This document shows positions 45,356-59,300 of a stretch of 64,000 nt of DNA, one piece after another. The stretch lies in contig OZ024744.1 in assembly GCA_964016885.1 (NCBI GenBank), positions 22,012,298 to 22,076,297 on the forward strand. Reading direction: 5' to 3'. Origin of the DNA: Eledone cirrhosa (taxonomy: Eukaryota > Mollusca > Cephalopoda > Octopoda > Eledonidae). Under the pieces are notes generated by a model that was given only the letters and a program-made list of their open reading frames with translations, was not told where the DNA came from and did not search any database. A program made the position numbers and the translations under genes. Within the stretch, counting starts at the first letter, position 1. Every line of letters starts with the position of its first letter.

Positions 45356-47923
45356 GTGAGACAAAAGGTACAGAGAGACAGACGTACAGAGAGACACTGG
45401 TACAGAGAGACAGAGTTACATAGAGACAGAGATACAGAGAGACAGAGGTACAGAGATACTGGTACAGAGAGACAGAGGTACAGAGAGACAGAGGTACAGA
45501 GAGTCAGAGGTACAGAGAGACAGAGGTACAGAGACACTGGTACAGAGAAACAGATACAGAGACATTGGTACAGAGAGGCAGAGACAGAGACATAGGTACA
45601 GAGAGACAGAGACACAGAGACACTGGTACAGAGAGACAGAGACAGATAAACTGGTACAGAGAGACAGAGGTACAGAGAGACAGAGGTACAGAGACATGGT
45701 ACAGAGAGACAGAGACAGAGACACAGGTACAGAGAGACAGAGACATCTGAGAAACTGGTACAGAGAAACAGAGGTACAGAGAGACACTGGTACAGAGAGA
45801 CAGAGGTACAGAGAGATACTGGTACAGAGAGACAGAGGCACAGAGACACTGGTTCAGAGATATAGAGGTACAGTGACACTGGTACAGAGAGACCGTGATA
45901 CAGAGTGACAGAGGTACAGATAGACAGAGGTACACATACATTGGTACAGAGAGACAGAGACACTGGTACAGAGAGACAGAGGTACAGAGAGACAGAGGTA
46001 CAGATAGACAGAGGTACATATAGACAGAGGTACAGAGAAAGAGGTACAGAGAGACAGTGGTACACAGAGAGACTGGTACAAAGAGACAGAGGTACAGAGA
46101 GACAGAGGTACATCGAGACAGAGGTACATATAGACAGTGGTACACAGAGAGACTGGTACAGAGAAACAGAGGTACAGAGAGACAGAGGTACAGCGACACA
46201 GAGGTACAGTTAGACAGTGGTACACAGAGACACTGGTACAGAGAGACAGAGGTACAGTGACACTGGTACAGAGAGATGGAGCTACAGTGACACTGGTACA
46301 TAGAGACAGCGGTACAGAGAGACAGAGGTACAGATGGACAGAGATACAGAGACACTGGTACAGGGAGACAGAGACACTGGTACAGAGAGACAGAGGTAGA
46401 GAGACACTGGTACAGAGTCACTGGTACCGAGAGGCAGATATACAGAGACAGTGGTACAGAGAGACAGAGGTACAGAGACACTGGTACAGAGAGACAGAGA
46501 TACAGAGACACTGGTACAGAGAGACAGAGGTACAGAGAGACACTGGTACCGAGAGACAGAGGTACAGAGAGACAGAGGTACACAGAGACAGAGGTACACA
46601 GAGACAGAGGTACAGAGAGACAGAGGTACAGAGAGACAGAGGTACAGAGAGACAGAACTACAGAGAGACACTGGTACAGAAAGACAGAGTTACAGAGAGA
46701 CAGAGGTACAGAGAGACAGACGTACAGAGACACTGGTACAGAGAGACAGAGGTACAGAGCGTCAGAGGTACAGAGACACTGGTACAGAGATATAGAGGTA
46801 CAGTGACACTGGTACAGAGAGACCGTGATACAGAGAGACGGAGGTACAGATAGACAGAGGTACACATACATTGGTACAAAGAGACAGAGACACTGGTACA
46901 GAGAGACAGAGGTACAGAGAGACGGAGGTACAGATAGGCAGAAGTACAGAGAGACAGAGGTACAGAGAAAGATGTACAGAGAGACAGTGGTACACAGAGA
47001 GACTGGTACAAAGAGACAGAGGTACAGAGAGACAGAATTACAGCGAGACAGAGGTACAGATAGACAGTGGTACACAGAGAGACTGGTACAGAGAGACAGA
47101 GGTACAGCGAGACAGAGGTACAGAAAGACAGTGGTACACTGAGACACTGGTACAGAGAGACAGAGGTACAGTGACACTGGTACAGAGAGATAGAGCTACA
47201 GTGACACTGGTACAGAGAGACAGCGGTACAGAGAGACAGAGGTACAGATGGATAGAGGTACATATACACTGGTACAGGGAGACAGAGACACCGGTACAGA
47301 GAGACAGAGGTAGAGAGACACTGGTACAGAGAGGCAGAGATACAGAGACACTGGTACAGAGATACAGAGGTACAGAGAGGCACTGGTACAGAGAGACAGA
47401 GGTACAGAGAGACAGAGATGCACACAGACAGAGGTACAGAGAGACAGAAGTACAGAGAAACAATGGTACAGAGAGACACTGGTACAGAAAGACAGAGGTA
47501 CAGAGAGACAGAGGTACAGAGAGACAGAGGTACAGAGACACTGCTACAGATATACAGTAGTACAGGGACACTGGTACAGAGAGACAGAGGTACAGACAGA
47601 CACTGGTACAGAGAGACAGGGGTACAGAGACACTGGTACAGAGAGGCGGAGATACAGAGACACTGGTACAGAGAGACAGAGGTACGGAGAGACACTGGTA
47701 CAGAGAGACAGAGGTACAGAGAGACAGAGGTACACAGAGACATGGTACAGAGAGACAGAGGTACAGAGAGATTGAGGTACAGAGAGACAGACGTACAGAG
47801 AGACACTGGTACAGAGAGACAGATGTACATAGAGACAGAGATACGGAGAGACCGAGGTACAGAGACACTGATACAGAGAGACAGAGGTACAGAGAGTCAG
47901 AGGTACAGAGAGACAGAGGTACA
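45356..47923. repeat. Array domain C, copy 1 (2,568 bp)
   Basis: Delimited by the landmark GTGAGACAAAAGGTACAG at 45,356 and 47,924. A second landmark, CTGAGAAACTGG, lies at 45,747 and 48,315, giving the same 2,568-bp spacing. Confidence 0.9.
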
Positions 47924-50900
47924 GTGAGACAAAAGGTACAGAGAGACAGACGTACAGAGAGACACTGGTACAGAGAGACAGAGTTACATAGAGACAGAGA
48001 TACAGAGAGACAGAGGTACAGAGATACTGGTACAGAGAGACAGAGGTACAGAGAGACAGAGGTACAGAGAGTCAGAGGTACAGAGAGACAGAGGTACAGA
48101 GACACTGGTACAGAGAAACAGATACAGAGACATTGGTACAGAGAGGCAGAGACAGAGACATAGGTACAGAGAGACAGAGACACAGAGACACTGGTACAGA
48201 GAGACAGAGACAGATAAACTGGTACAGAGAGACAGAGGTACAGAGAGACAGAGGTACAGAGACATGGTACAGAGAGACAGAGACAGAGACACAGGTACAG
48301 AGAGACAGAGACATCTGAGAAACTGGTACAGAGAAACAGAGGTACAGAGAGACACTGGTACAGAGAGACAGAGGTACAGAGAGATACTGGTACAGAGAGA
48401 CAGAGGCACAGAGACACTGGTTCAGAGATATAGAGGTACAGTGACACTGGTACAGAGAGACCGTGATACAGAGTGACAGAGGTACAGATAGACAGAGGTA
48501 CACATACATTGGTACAGAGAGACAGAGACACTGGTACAGAGAGACAGAGGTACAGAGAGACAGAGGTACAGATAGACAGAGGTACATATAGACAGAGGTA
48601 CAGAGAAAGAGGTACAGAGAGACAGTGGTACACAGAGAGACTGGTACAAAGAGACAGAGGTACAGAGAGACAGAGGTACATCGAGACAGAGGTACATATA
48701 GACAGTGGTACACAGAGAGACTGGTACAGAGAAACAGAGGTACAGAGAGACAGAGGTACAGCGACACAGAGGTACAGTTAGACAGTGGTACACAGAGACA
48801 CTGGTACAGAGAGACAGAGGTACAGTGACACTGGTACAGAGAGATGGAGCTACAGTGACACTGGTACATAGAGACAGCGGTACAGAGAGACAGAGGTACA
48901 GATGGACAGAGATACAGAGACACTGGTACAGGGAGACAGAGACACTGGTACAGAGAGACAGAGGTAGAGAGACACTGGTACAGAGTCACTGGTACCGAGA
49001 GGCAGATATACAGAGACAGTGGTACAGAGAGACAGAGGTACAGAGACACTGGTACAGAGAGACAGAGATACAGAGACACTGGTACAGAGAGACAGAGGTA
49101 CAGAGAGACACTGGTACCGAGAGACAGAGGTACAGAGAGACAGAGGTACACAGAGACAGAGGTACACAGAGACAGAGGTACAGAGAGACAGAGGTACAGA
49201 GAGACAGAGGTACAGAGAGACAGAACTACAGAGAGACACTGGTACAGAAAGACAGAGTTACAGAGAGACAGAGGTACAGAGAGACAGACGTACAGAGACA
49301 CTGGTACAGAGAGACAGAGGTACAGAGCGTCAGAGGTACAGAGACACTGGTACAGAGATATAGAGGTACAGTGACACTGGTACAGAGAGACCGTGATACA
49401 GAGAGACGGAGGTACAGATAGACAGAGGTACACATACATTGGTACAAAGAGACAGAGACACTGGTACAGAGAGACAGAGGTACAGAGAGACGGAGGTACA
49501 GATAGACAGAAGTACAGAGAGACAGAGGTACAGAGAAAGATGTACAGAGAGACAGTGGTACACAGAGAGACTGGTACAAAGAGACAGAGGTACAGAGAGA
49601 CAGAATTACAGCGAGACAGAGGTACAGATAGACAGTGGTACACAGAGAGACTGGTACAGAGAGACAGAGGTACAGAGAGACAGAGGTACAGCGACACAGA
49701 GGTACAGTTAGACAGTGGTACACAGAGACACTGGTACAGAGAGACAGAGGTACAGTGACACTGGTACAGAGAGATGGAGCTACAGTGACACTGGTACATA
49801 GAGACAGCGGTACAGAGAGACAGAGGTACAGATGGACAGAGATACAGAGACACTGGTACAGGGAGACAGAGACACTGGTACAGAGAGACAGAGGTAGAGA
49901 GACACTGGTACAGAGTCACTGGTACCGAGAGGCAGATATACAGAGACAGTGGTACAGAGAGACAGAGGTACAGAGACACTGGTACAGAGAGACAGAGATA
50001 CAGAGACACTGGTACAGAGAGACAGAGGTACAGAGAGACACTGGTACCGAGAGACAGAGGTACAGAGAGACAGAGGTACACAGAGACAGAGGTACACAGA
50101 GACAGAGGTACAGAGAGACAGAGGTACAGAGAGACAGAGGTACAGAGAGACAGAACTACAGAGAGACACTGGTACAGAAAGACAGAGTTACAGAGAGACA
50201 GAGGTACAGAGAGACAGACGTACAGAGACACTGGTACAGAGAGACAGAGGTACAGAGCGTCAGAGGTACAGAGACACTGGTACAGAGATATAGAGGTACA
50301 GTGACACTGGTACAGAGAGACCGTGATACAGAGAGACGGAGGTACAGATAGACAGAGGTACACATACATTGGTACAAAGAGACAGAGACACTGGTACAGA
50401 GAGACAGAGGTACAGAGAGACGGAGGTACAGATAGACAGAAGTACAGAGAGACAGAGGTACAGAGAAAGATGTACAGAGAGACAGTGGTACACAGAGAGA
50501 CTGGTACAAAGAGACAGAGGTACAGAGAGACAGAATTACAGCGAGACAGAGGTACAGATAGACAGTGGTACACAGAGAGACTGGTACAGAGAGACAGAGG
50601 TACAGCGAGACAGAGGTACAGAAAGACAGTGGTACACTGAGACACTGGTACAGAGAGACAGAGGTACAGTGACACTGGTACAGAGAGATAGAGCTACAGT
50701 GACACTGGTACAGAGAGACAGCGGTACAGAGAGACAGAGGTACAGATGGATAGAGGTACATATACACTGGTACAGGGAGACAGAGACACCGGTACAGAGA
50801 GACAGAGGTAGAGAGACACTGGTACAGAGAGGCAGAGATACAGAGACACTGGTACAGAGATACAGAGGTACAGAGAGACACTGGTACAGAGAGACAGAGG

Positions 50901-51421
50901 TACAGAGAGACAGAGATGCACACAGACAGAGGTACAGAGAGACAGAAGTACAGAGAAACAATGGTACAGAGAGACACTGGTACAGAAAGACAGAGGTACA
51001 GAGAGACAGAGGTACAGAGAGACAGAGGTACAGAGACACTGCTACAGATATACAGTAGTACAGGGACACTGGTACAGAGAGACAGAGGTACAGACAGACA
51101 CTGGTACAGAGAGACAGGGGTACAGAGACACTGGTACAGAGAGGCGGAGATACAGAGACACTGGTACAGAGAGACAGAGGTACGGAGAGACACTGGTACA
51201 GAGAGACAGAGGTACAGAGAGACAGAGGTACACAGAGACATGGTACAGAGAGACAGAGGTACAGAGAGATTGAGGTACAGAGAGACAGACGGACAGAGAG
51301 ACACTGGTACAGAGAGATAGATGTACATAGAGACAGAGATACGGAGAGACAGAGGTACAGAGACACTGATACAGAGAGACAGACGTACAGAGAGTCAGAG
51401 GTACAGAGAGACAGAGGTACA
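47924..51421. repeat. Array domain C, copy 2 (3,498 bp, with a 930-bp tandem duplication)
   Basis: The landmark-to-landmark length exceeds copy 1 by exactly 930 bp. The extra length is a tandem duplication: the segment at 48,705-49,634 is followed by an almost identical one at 49,635-50,564. Outside the duplication it matches copy 1 nearly base for base, so the amplification is recent. Confidence 0.88.
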
Positions 51422-54072
51422 GTGAGACAAAAGGTACAGAGAGACACTGGTACAGAGAGACAGAGTTACATAGAGACAGAGGTACAGAGAGACAGAGGTA
51501 CAGAGAGTCAGAGGTACAGAGAGATAGAGGTACAGAGACACTCGTACACAGAGACTGAGGTACATGCAGACAGAGGTACAGAGACACTGGTACAGAGAGA
51601 CAGATACAGAGACATTGGTACAGAGAGGCAGAGACAGAGACATAGGTACAGAGAGACAGAGACACAGAGACACTGGTACAGAGAGACAGAGACAGATACA
51701 CTGGTACAGAGAGACAGAGGTACAGAGAGACAGAGGTACAGAGACATGGTACAGAGAGACAGAGACAGAGACACAGGTACAGAGAGACAGAGACATTTGA
51801 GAAACTGGTACAGAGAGACAGAGGTACAGAGAGACACTGGTACAGAGAGACAGAGGTACAGAGAGATACTGGTACAGAGAGACAGAGGCACAGAGACACT
51901 GGTTCAGAGATATAGAGGTACAGTGACACTGGTACAGAGAGACCGTGATACAGAGTGACAGAGGTACAGATAGACAGAGGTACACATACATTGGTACAGA
52001 GAGACAGAGACACTGGTACAGAGAGACAGAGGTACAGAGAGACAGAGGTACAGATAGACAGAGGTACATATAGACAGAGGTACAGAGAAAGAGGTACAGA
52101 GAGACAGTGGTACACAGAGAGACTGGTACAAAGAGACAGAGGTACAGAGAGACAGAGGTACAGCGAGACAGAGGTACATATAGACAGTGGTACACAGAGA
52201 GACTGGTACAGAGAGACAGAGGTACAGAGAGACAGAGGTACAGCGAGACAGAGGTACAGTTAGACAATGGTACACAGAGACACTGGTACAGAGAGACAGA
52301 GGTACAGTGACACTGGTACAGAGAGATGGAGCTACAGTGACACTGGTACATAGAGACAGCTGTACAGAGAGACAGAGGTACAGATGGACAGAGATACAGA
52401 GACACTGGTACAGGGAGACAGAGACACTGGTACAGAGAGACAGAGGTAGAGAGACACTGGTACAGAGTCACTGGTACCGAGAGGCAGAGATACAGAGACA
52501 GTGGTACAGAGAGACATAGGTACAGAGAGACATAGGTACAGAGAGACAGAGGTACACAGAGACAGAGGTACACAGAGACAGAGGTGCAGAGAGACAGAGG
52601 TACAGAGAGACAGAGGTACAGAGAGACAGAGCTACAGAGAGACACTGGTACAGAAAGACAGAGTTACAGAGAGACAGAGGTACAGAGAGACAGACGTACA
52701 GAGACACTGGTACAGAGAGACAGAGGTACAGAGCTTCAGAGGTACAGAGAGACAGAGGTACAGAGACACTGGTACAGAGATATAGAGGTACAGTGACACT
52801 GGTACAGAGAGACCGTGATACAGAGAGACGGAGGTACAGATAGACAGAGGTACACATACATTGGTACAAAGAGACAGAGACACTGGTACAGAGAGACAGA
52901 GGTACAGAGAGACAGAGGTACAGATAGAAAGAAGTACAGAGAGACAGAGGTACAGAGAAAGATGTACAGAGAGACAGTGGTACACAGAGAGACTGGTACA
53001 AAGAGACAGAGGTACAGAGAGACAGAATTACAGCGAGACAGAGGTACAGATAGACAGTGGTACACAGAGAGACTGGTACAGAGAGACAGAGGTACAGAGA
53101 GACAGAGGTACAGCGAGACAGAGGTACAGAGAGACAGAGGTACAGAGAGACAGAGGTACAGAGAAAGATGTAAAGAGAGACAGTGGTACACAGAGAGACT
53201 GGTACAAAGAGACAGAGGTACAGAGAGACAGAATTACAGCGAGACAGAGGTACAGATAGACAGTGGTACACAGAGAGACTGGTACAGAGAGACAGAGGTA
53301 CAGAGAGACAGAGGTACAGCGAGACAGAGGTACAGAAAGACAGTGGTACACAGAGACACTGGTACAGAGAGACAGAGGTACAGTGACACTGGTACAGAGA
53401 GATAGAGCTACAGTGACACTGGTACAGAGAGACAGCGGTACATAGAGACAGAGGTACAGATGGATAGAGGTACATATACACTGGTACAGGGAGACAGAGA
53501 CACCGGTACAGATAGACAGAGGTAGAGAGACACTGGTACAGAGAGGCAGAGATACAGAGACACTGGTACAGAGAGACAGAGGTACAGAGAGACACTGGTA
53601 CAGAGAGACAGAGGTACAGAGAGACAGAGATGCACAGAGACAGTGGTACAGAGAGACAGAAGTACAGAGAAACAATGGTACAGAGAGACACTGGTACAGA
53701 AAGACAGAGGTACAGAGAGACAGAGGTACAGAGAGACAGAGGTACAGAGACACTGCTACAGATATACAGTAGTACAGGGACACTGGTAGAGAGAGACAGA
53801 GGTACAGACAGACACTGGTACAGAGAGACAGGGATACAGAGACACTGGTACAGAGAGGCGGAGATACAGAGACACTGGTACAGAGAGACAGAGGTACGGA
53901 GAGACACTGGTACAGAGAGACAGAGGTACAGAGAGATTGAGGTACAGAGAGACAGACGTACAGAGAGACACTGGTACAGAGAGACAGAGATACGGAGAGA
54001 CAGAGGTAAAGAGACACTGATACAGAGAGACAGAGATACAGAGAGTCAGAGGTACAGAGAGACAGAGGTACA
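51422..54072. repeat. Array domain C, copy 3 (2,651 bp)
   Basis: Bounded by the GTGAGACAAAAGG landmark at 51,422 and 54,073. Contains the CATTTGAGAAACTGG variant at 51,794. More diverged from copies 1-2 than they are from each other. Confidence 0.85.
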
Positions 54073-56360
54073 GTGAGACAAAAGGTACAGAGAGACACTG
54101 GTACAGAGAGACAGAGTTACATAGAGACAGAGATACAGAGAGACAGAGGTACAGAGACACTGGTACAGAGAGACAGAGGTACAGAGAGTCAGAGGTACAG
54201 AGAGACAGAGGTACAGAGACACTCGTACACAGAGACTGAGGTACATGCAGACAGAGGTACAGAGACATGGTACAGAGAGACAGAGACATCTGAGAAACTG
54301 GTACAGAGAGACAGAGGTACAGAGAGACACTGGTACAGAGAGACAGAGGTACAGAGAGATACTGGTACAGAGAGACAGAGGCACAGAGAAACTGGTTCAG
54401 AGATATAGAGGTACAGTGACACTGGTACAGAGAGACCGTGATACAGAGTGACAGAGGTACAGATAGACAGAGGTACACATACATTGGTACAGAGAGACAG
54501 AGACACTGGTACAGAGAGACAGAGGTACAGAGAGACAGAGGTACAGATAGACAGAGGTACATATAGACAGAGGTACAGAGAAAGAGGTACAGAGAGACAG
54601 TGGTACACAGAGAGACTGGTACAAAGGGACAGAGGTACAGAGAGACAGAGGTACAGCGAGACAGAGGTACATATAGACAGTGGTACACAGAGAGACTGGT
54701 ACAGAGAGACAGAGGTACAGAGAGACAGAGGTACAGCGAGACAGAGGTACATTTAGACAATGGTACAGCGAGACACTGGTACAGAGAGACAGAGGTACAG
54801 TGACACTGGTACAGAGAGATGGAGCTACAGTGACACTGGTACATAGAGACAGCTGTACAGAGAGACAGAGGTACAGATGGACAGAGATACAGAGACACTG
54901 GTACAGGGAGACAGAGACACCGGTACAGAGAGACAGAGGTAGAGAGACACTGGTACAGAGTCACTGGTACCGAGAGGCAGATATACAGAGACAGTGGTAC
55001 AGAGAGACATAGGTACAGAGAGACAGAGGTACAGAGAGACAGAGGTACAGAGAGACACTGGTACAGAAAGACAGAGTTACAGAGAGACAGAGGTACAGAG
55101 AGACACTGGTACAGAAAGACATAGTTACAGAGAGACAGAGGTACAGAGAGACAGACGTACAGAGACACTGGTACAGAGAGACAGAGGTACAGAGCGTCAG
55201 AGGTACAGAGAGACAGAGGTACAGAGACACTGGTACAGAGATATAGAGGTACAGTGACACTGGTACAGAGAGACCGTGATACAGAGAGACGGAGGTACAG
55301 ACAGACAGAGGTACACATACATTGGTACAAAGAGACAGAGACACTGGTACAGAGAGACAGAGGTACAGAGAGACGGAGGTACAGATAGACAGAAGTACAG
55401 AGAGACAGAGGTACAGAGAAAGATGTAAAGAGAGACAGTGGTACACAGAGAGACTGGTACAAAGAGACAGATGTACAGAGAGACAGAATTACAGCGAGAC
55501 AGAGGTACAGATAGACAGTGGTACACAGAGAGACTGGTACAGGGAGACAGATGTACAGAGAGACAGAGGTACAGCGAGACAGAGGTACAGAAAGACAGTG
55601 GTACAGAGAGACACTGGTACAGGGAGACAGAGGTACAGTGACACTGGTACAGAGAGATAGAGCTACAGTGACACTGGTACAGAGAGACAGCGGTACAGAG
55701 AGACAGAGGTACAGATGGATGGAGGTACATATACACTGGTACAGGGATACAGAGACACCGGTACAGAGAGACAGAGGTAGAGAGACACTGGTACAGAGAG
55801 GCAGAGATACAGAGACACTGGTAGAGAGAGACAGAGGTACAGAGAGACACTGGTACAGAGAGACAGAGGTACAGAGAGACAGAGATGCACAGAGACAGTG
55901 GTACAGAGAGACAGAAGTACAGACAAACAATGGTACAGAGAGACACTGGTACAGAAAGACAGAGGTACAGAGAGACAGAGGTACAGAGAGACAGAGGTAC
56001 AGAGACACTGCTACAGATATACAGTAATACAGGGACACTGGTAGAGAGAGACAGAGGTACAGACAGACACTGGTACAGAGAGACAGGGGTACAGAGACAC
56101 TGGTACAGAGAGGCGGAGATACAGAGACACTGGTACAGAGAGACAGAGGTACGGAGAGACACTGGTACAGAGAGACATAGGTACACAGAGACATGGTACA
56201 GAGAGACAGAGGTACAGAGAGATTGAGGTACAGAGAGACAGACGTACAGAGAGACAGAGGTACAGAGAGACACTGGTACAGAGAGACAGATGTACATAGA
56301 GACAGAGATACAGAGAGACAGAGGTACAGAGAGTCAGAGGTACAGAGAGACAGAGGTACA
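54073..56360. repeat. Array domain C, copy 4 (2,288 bp)
   Basis: Same landmark at 54,073 and 56,361; CTGAGAAACTGG at 54,290. It is shorter because part of the segment after the landmark is missing. Confidence 0.85.
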
Positions 56361-59300
56361 GTGAGACAAAAGGTACAGAGAGACACTGGTACAGAGAGAC
56401 AGAGTTACATAGAGACAGAGATACAGAGAGACAGAGGTACAGAGACACTGGTACAGAGAGACAGAGGTACAGAGAGACAGAGGTACAGAGAGTCAGAGGT
56501 ACAGAGAGACAGAGGTACAGAGACACTCGTACAGAGAGACTGAGGTACATGCAGACAGAGGTACAGAGACACTGGTACAGAGAGACAGATACAGAGACAT
56601 TGGTACAGAGAGGCAGAGACAGAGACATAGGTACAGAGAGACAGAGACACAGAGACACTGGTACAGAGAGACAGAGACAGATAAACTGGTACAGAGAGAC
56701 AGAGGTACAGAGAGACAGAGGTACAGAGAGACAGAGGTACAGAGACATGGTACAGAGAGACAGAGACAGAGACACAGGTACAGAGAGACAGAGGTACAGA
56801 GAGATACTGGTACAGAGAGACAGAGGCACAGAGTCACTGGTTCAGAGATATAGAGGTACAGTGACACTGGTACAGAGAGACCGTGATACAGAGTGACAGA
56901 GGTACAGATAGACAGAGGTACACATACATTGGTACAGAGAGACAGAGACACTGGTACAGAGAGACAGAGGTACAGATAGACAGAGGTACAGAGAGACAGA
57001 GGTACAGATAGACAGATGTACATATAGACAGAGGTACAGAGAAAGAGGTACAGAGAGACAGTGGTACACGGAGAGACTGGTACAAAGAGACAGAGGTACC
57101 TAGAGACAGAGGTACAGCGAGACAGAGGTACATATAGACAGTGGTACACAGAGAGACTGGTACATAGAGACAGAGGTACAGAGAGACATAGGTACAGAGA
57201 GACAGAGGTACAGCGAGACAGAGGTACAGTTAGACAGTGGTACACAGAGACACTGGTACAGAGAGACAGAGGTACAGTGACACTGGTACAGAGAGATGGA
57301 GCTACAGTGACACTGGTACATAGAGACAGCTGTACAGAGAGACAGAGGTACAGATGGACAGAGATACAGAGACACGGGTACAGGGAGACATAGGTACAGA
57401 GAGACACTGGTACAGAGAGACAGAGGTACACAGAGACAGAGGTACACAGAGACAGAGGTACAGAGAGACAGAGGTACAGAGAGACAGAGGTACAGAGAGA
57501 CAGAGCTACAGAGAGACACTGGTACAGAAAGACAGAGTTACAGAGAGACAGAGGTACAGAGAGACAGGCGTACAGAGACACTGGTACAGAGATATAGAGG
57601 TACAGTGACACTGGTACAGAGAGACCGTGATACAGAGAGACGGAGGTACAGATAGACAGAGGTACACATACATTGCTACAAAGAGACAGAGACACTGGTA
57701 CAGAGAGACAGAGGTACAGAGAGACAGAGGTACAGATAGACAGAGGTACAGAGAGACAGAGGTACATGGAAAGAGGTACAGAGAGACAGTGGTACACAGA
57801 GAGACTGGTACAAAGAGACAGAGGTACAGAGAGACAGAGTTGCAGCGAGACAGAGGTACAGATAGACAGTGGTACATAGAGAGACTGGTACAGATAGACT
57901 GAGGTACAGAGAGACAGAGGTACAGCGAGACAGAGGTACAGAAAGACAGTGGTACACAGAGACACTGGTACAGAGAGACAGAGGTACAGTGACACTGGTA
58001 CAGAGAGATAGAGCTACAGTGACACTGGTACAGAGAGACAGCGGTACAGAGAGACAGAGGTACATATGGATAGAGGTACATATACACTGGTACAGGGAGA
58101 CAGAGACACCGGTACAGAGAGACAGAGGTAGAGAGACACTGGTACAGAGAGGCAGAGATACAGAGACACTGGTACAGAGAGACAGAGGTACAGAGAGACA
58201 CTGGTACAGAGAGACAGAGGTACAGAGAGACAGAGATGCACAGAGACAGTGGTACAGAGAGACAGAAGTACAGAGAAACAATGGTACAGAGAGACACTGG
58301 TACGGAAAGACAGAGGTACAGAGAGACAGAGGTACAGAGAGACAGAGGTACAGAGACACTGCTACAGATATACAGTAGTACAGGGACACTGGTAGAGAGA
58401 GACAGAGGTACAGAGAGACACTGGTACAGAGAGACAGAGGTACATACAGACAGAGGTACACAGAGACATGGTACAGAGAGACAGATGTACAGAGAGACAG
58501 AGGTACAGAGAGACAGAGGTACAGAGAGACACTGGTACAGAGAGACAGAGGTACATAGAGACAGAGATATAGAGAGACAGAGGTACAGAGAGACAGATGT
58601 ACAGAGAGACAGGGGTACGGAGACACTGGTACAGAGAGGCGGAGATACAGAGACACTGGTACAGAGAGACAGAGGTACAGAGAGACACTGGTACAGAGAG
58701 ACAGAGGTACATACAGACAGAGGTACACAGAGACATGGTACAGAGAGACAGATGTACAGAGAGACAGAGGTACAGAGAGACAGAGGTACAGAGAGACACT
58801 GGTACAGAGAGACAGAGGTACATAGAGACAGAGATATAGAGAGACAGAGGTACAGAGACACTGGTACAGAGAGACAGAGGTCCAGAGAGTCAGAGGTACA
58901 GAGAGACAGAGGTACAGAGACACTGGTACAGAGAGACAGAGGTACAGAGAGAAAGAGGTACAGAGAGACAGACGTACAGAGAGTCAGAGGTACAGAGAGA
59001 CAGAGGTACAGAGACACTCGTACAGAGAGACTGAACTACAGGCAGACAGAGGTACAGAGACACTGGTACAGAGAGACAGAGACAGAGACATTGGTACAGA
59101 GAGGCAGAGACAAAGACATAGGTACAGAGAGACAGAGACACAGAGACACTGGTACAGAGAGACAGAGACAGATACACTGGTACAGAGAGACAGAGGTCCA
59201 GAGACAGATGTACAGAGAGACAGAGGTACAGAGACACTGGTACAGAGAGACAGAGACAGAGACACAGGTACAGAGAGACAGAGACAGCTGAGAAACTGGT

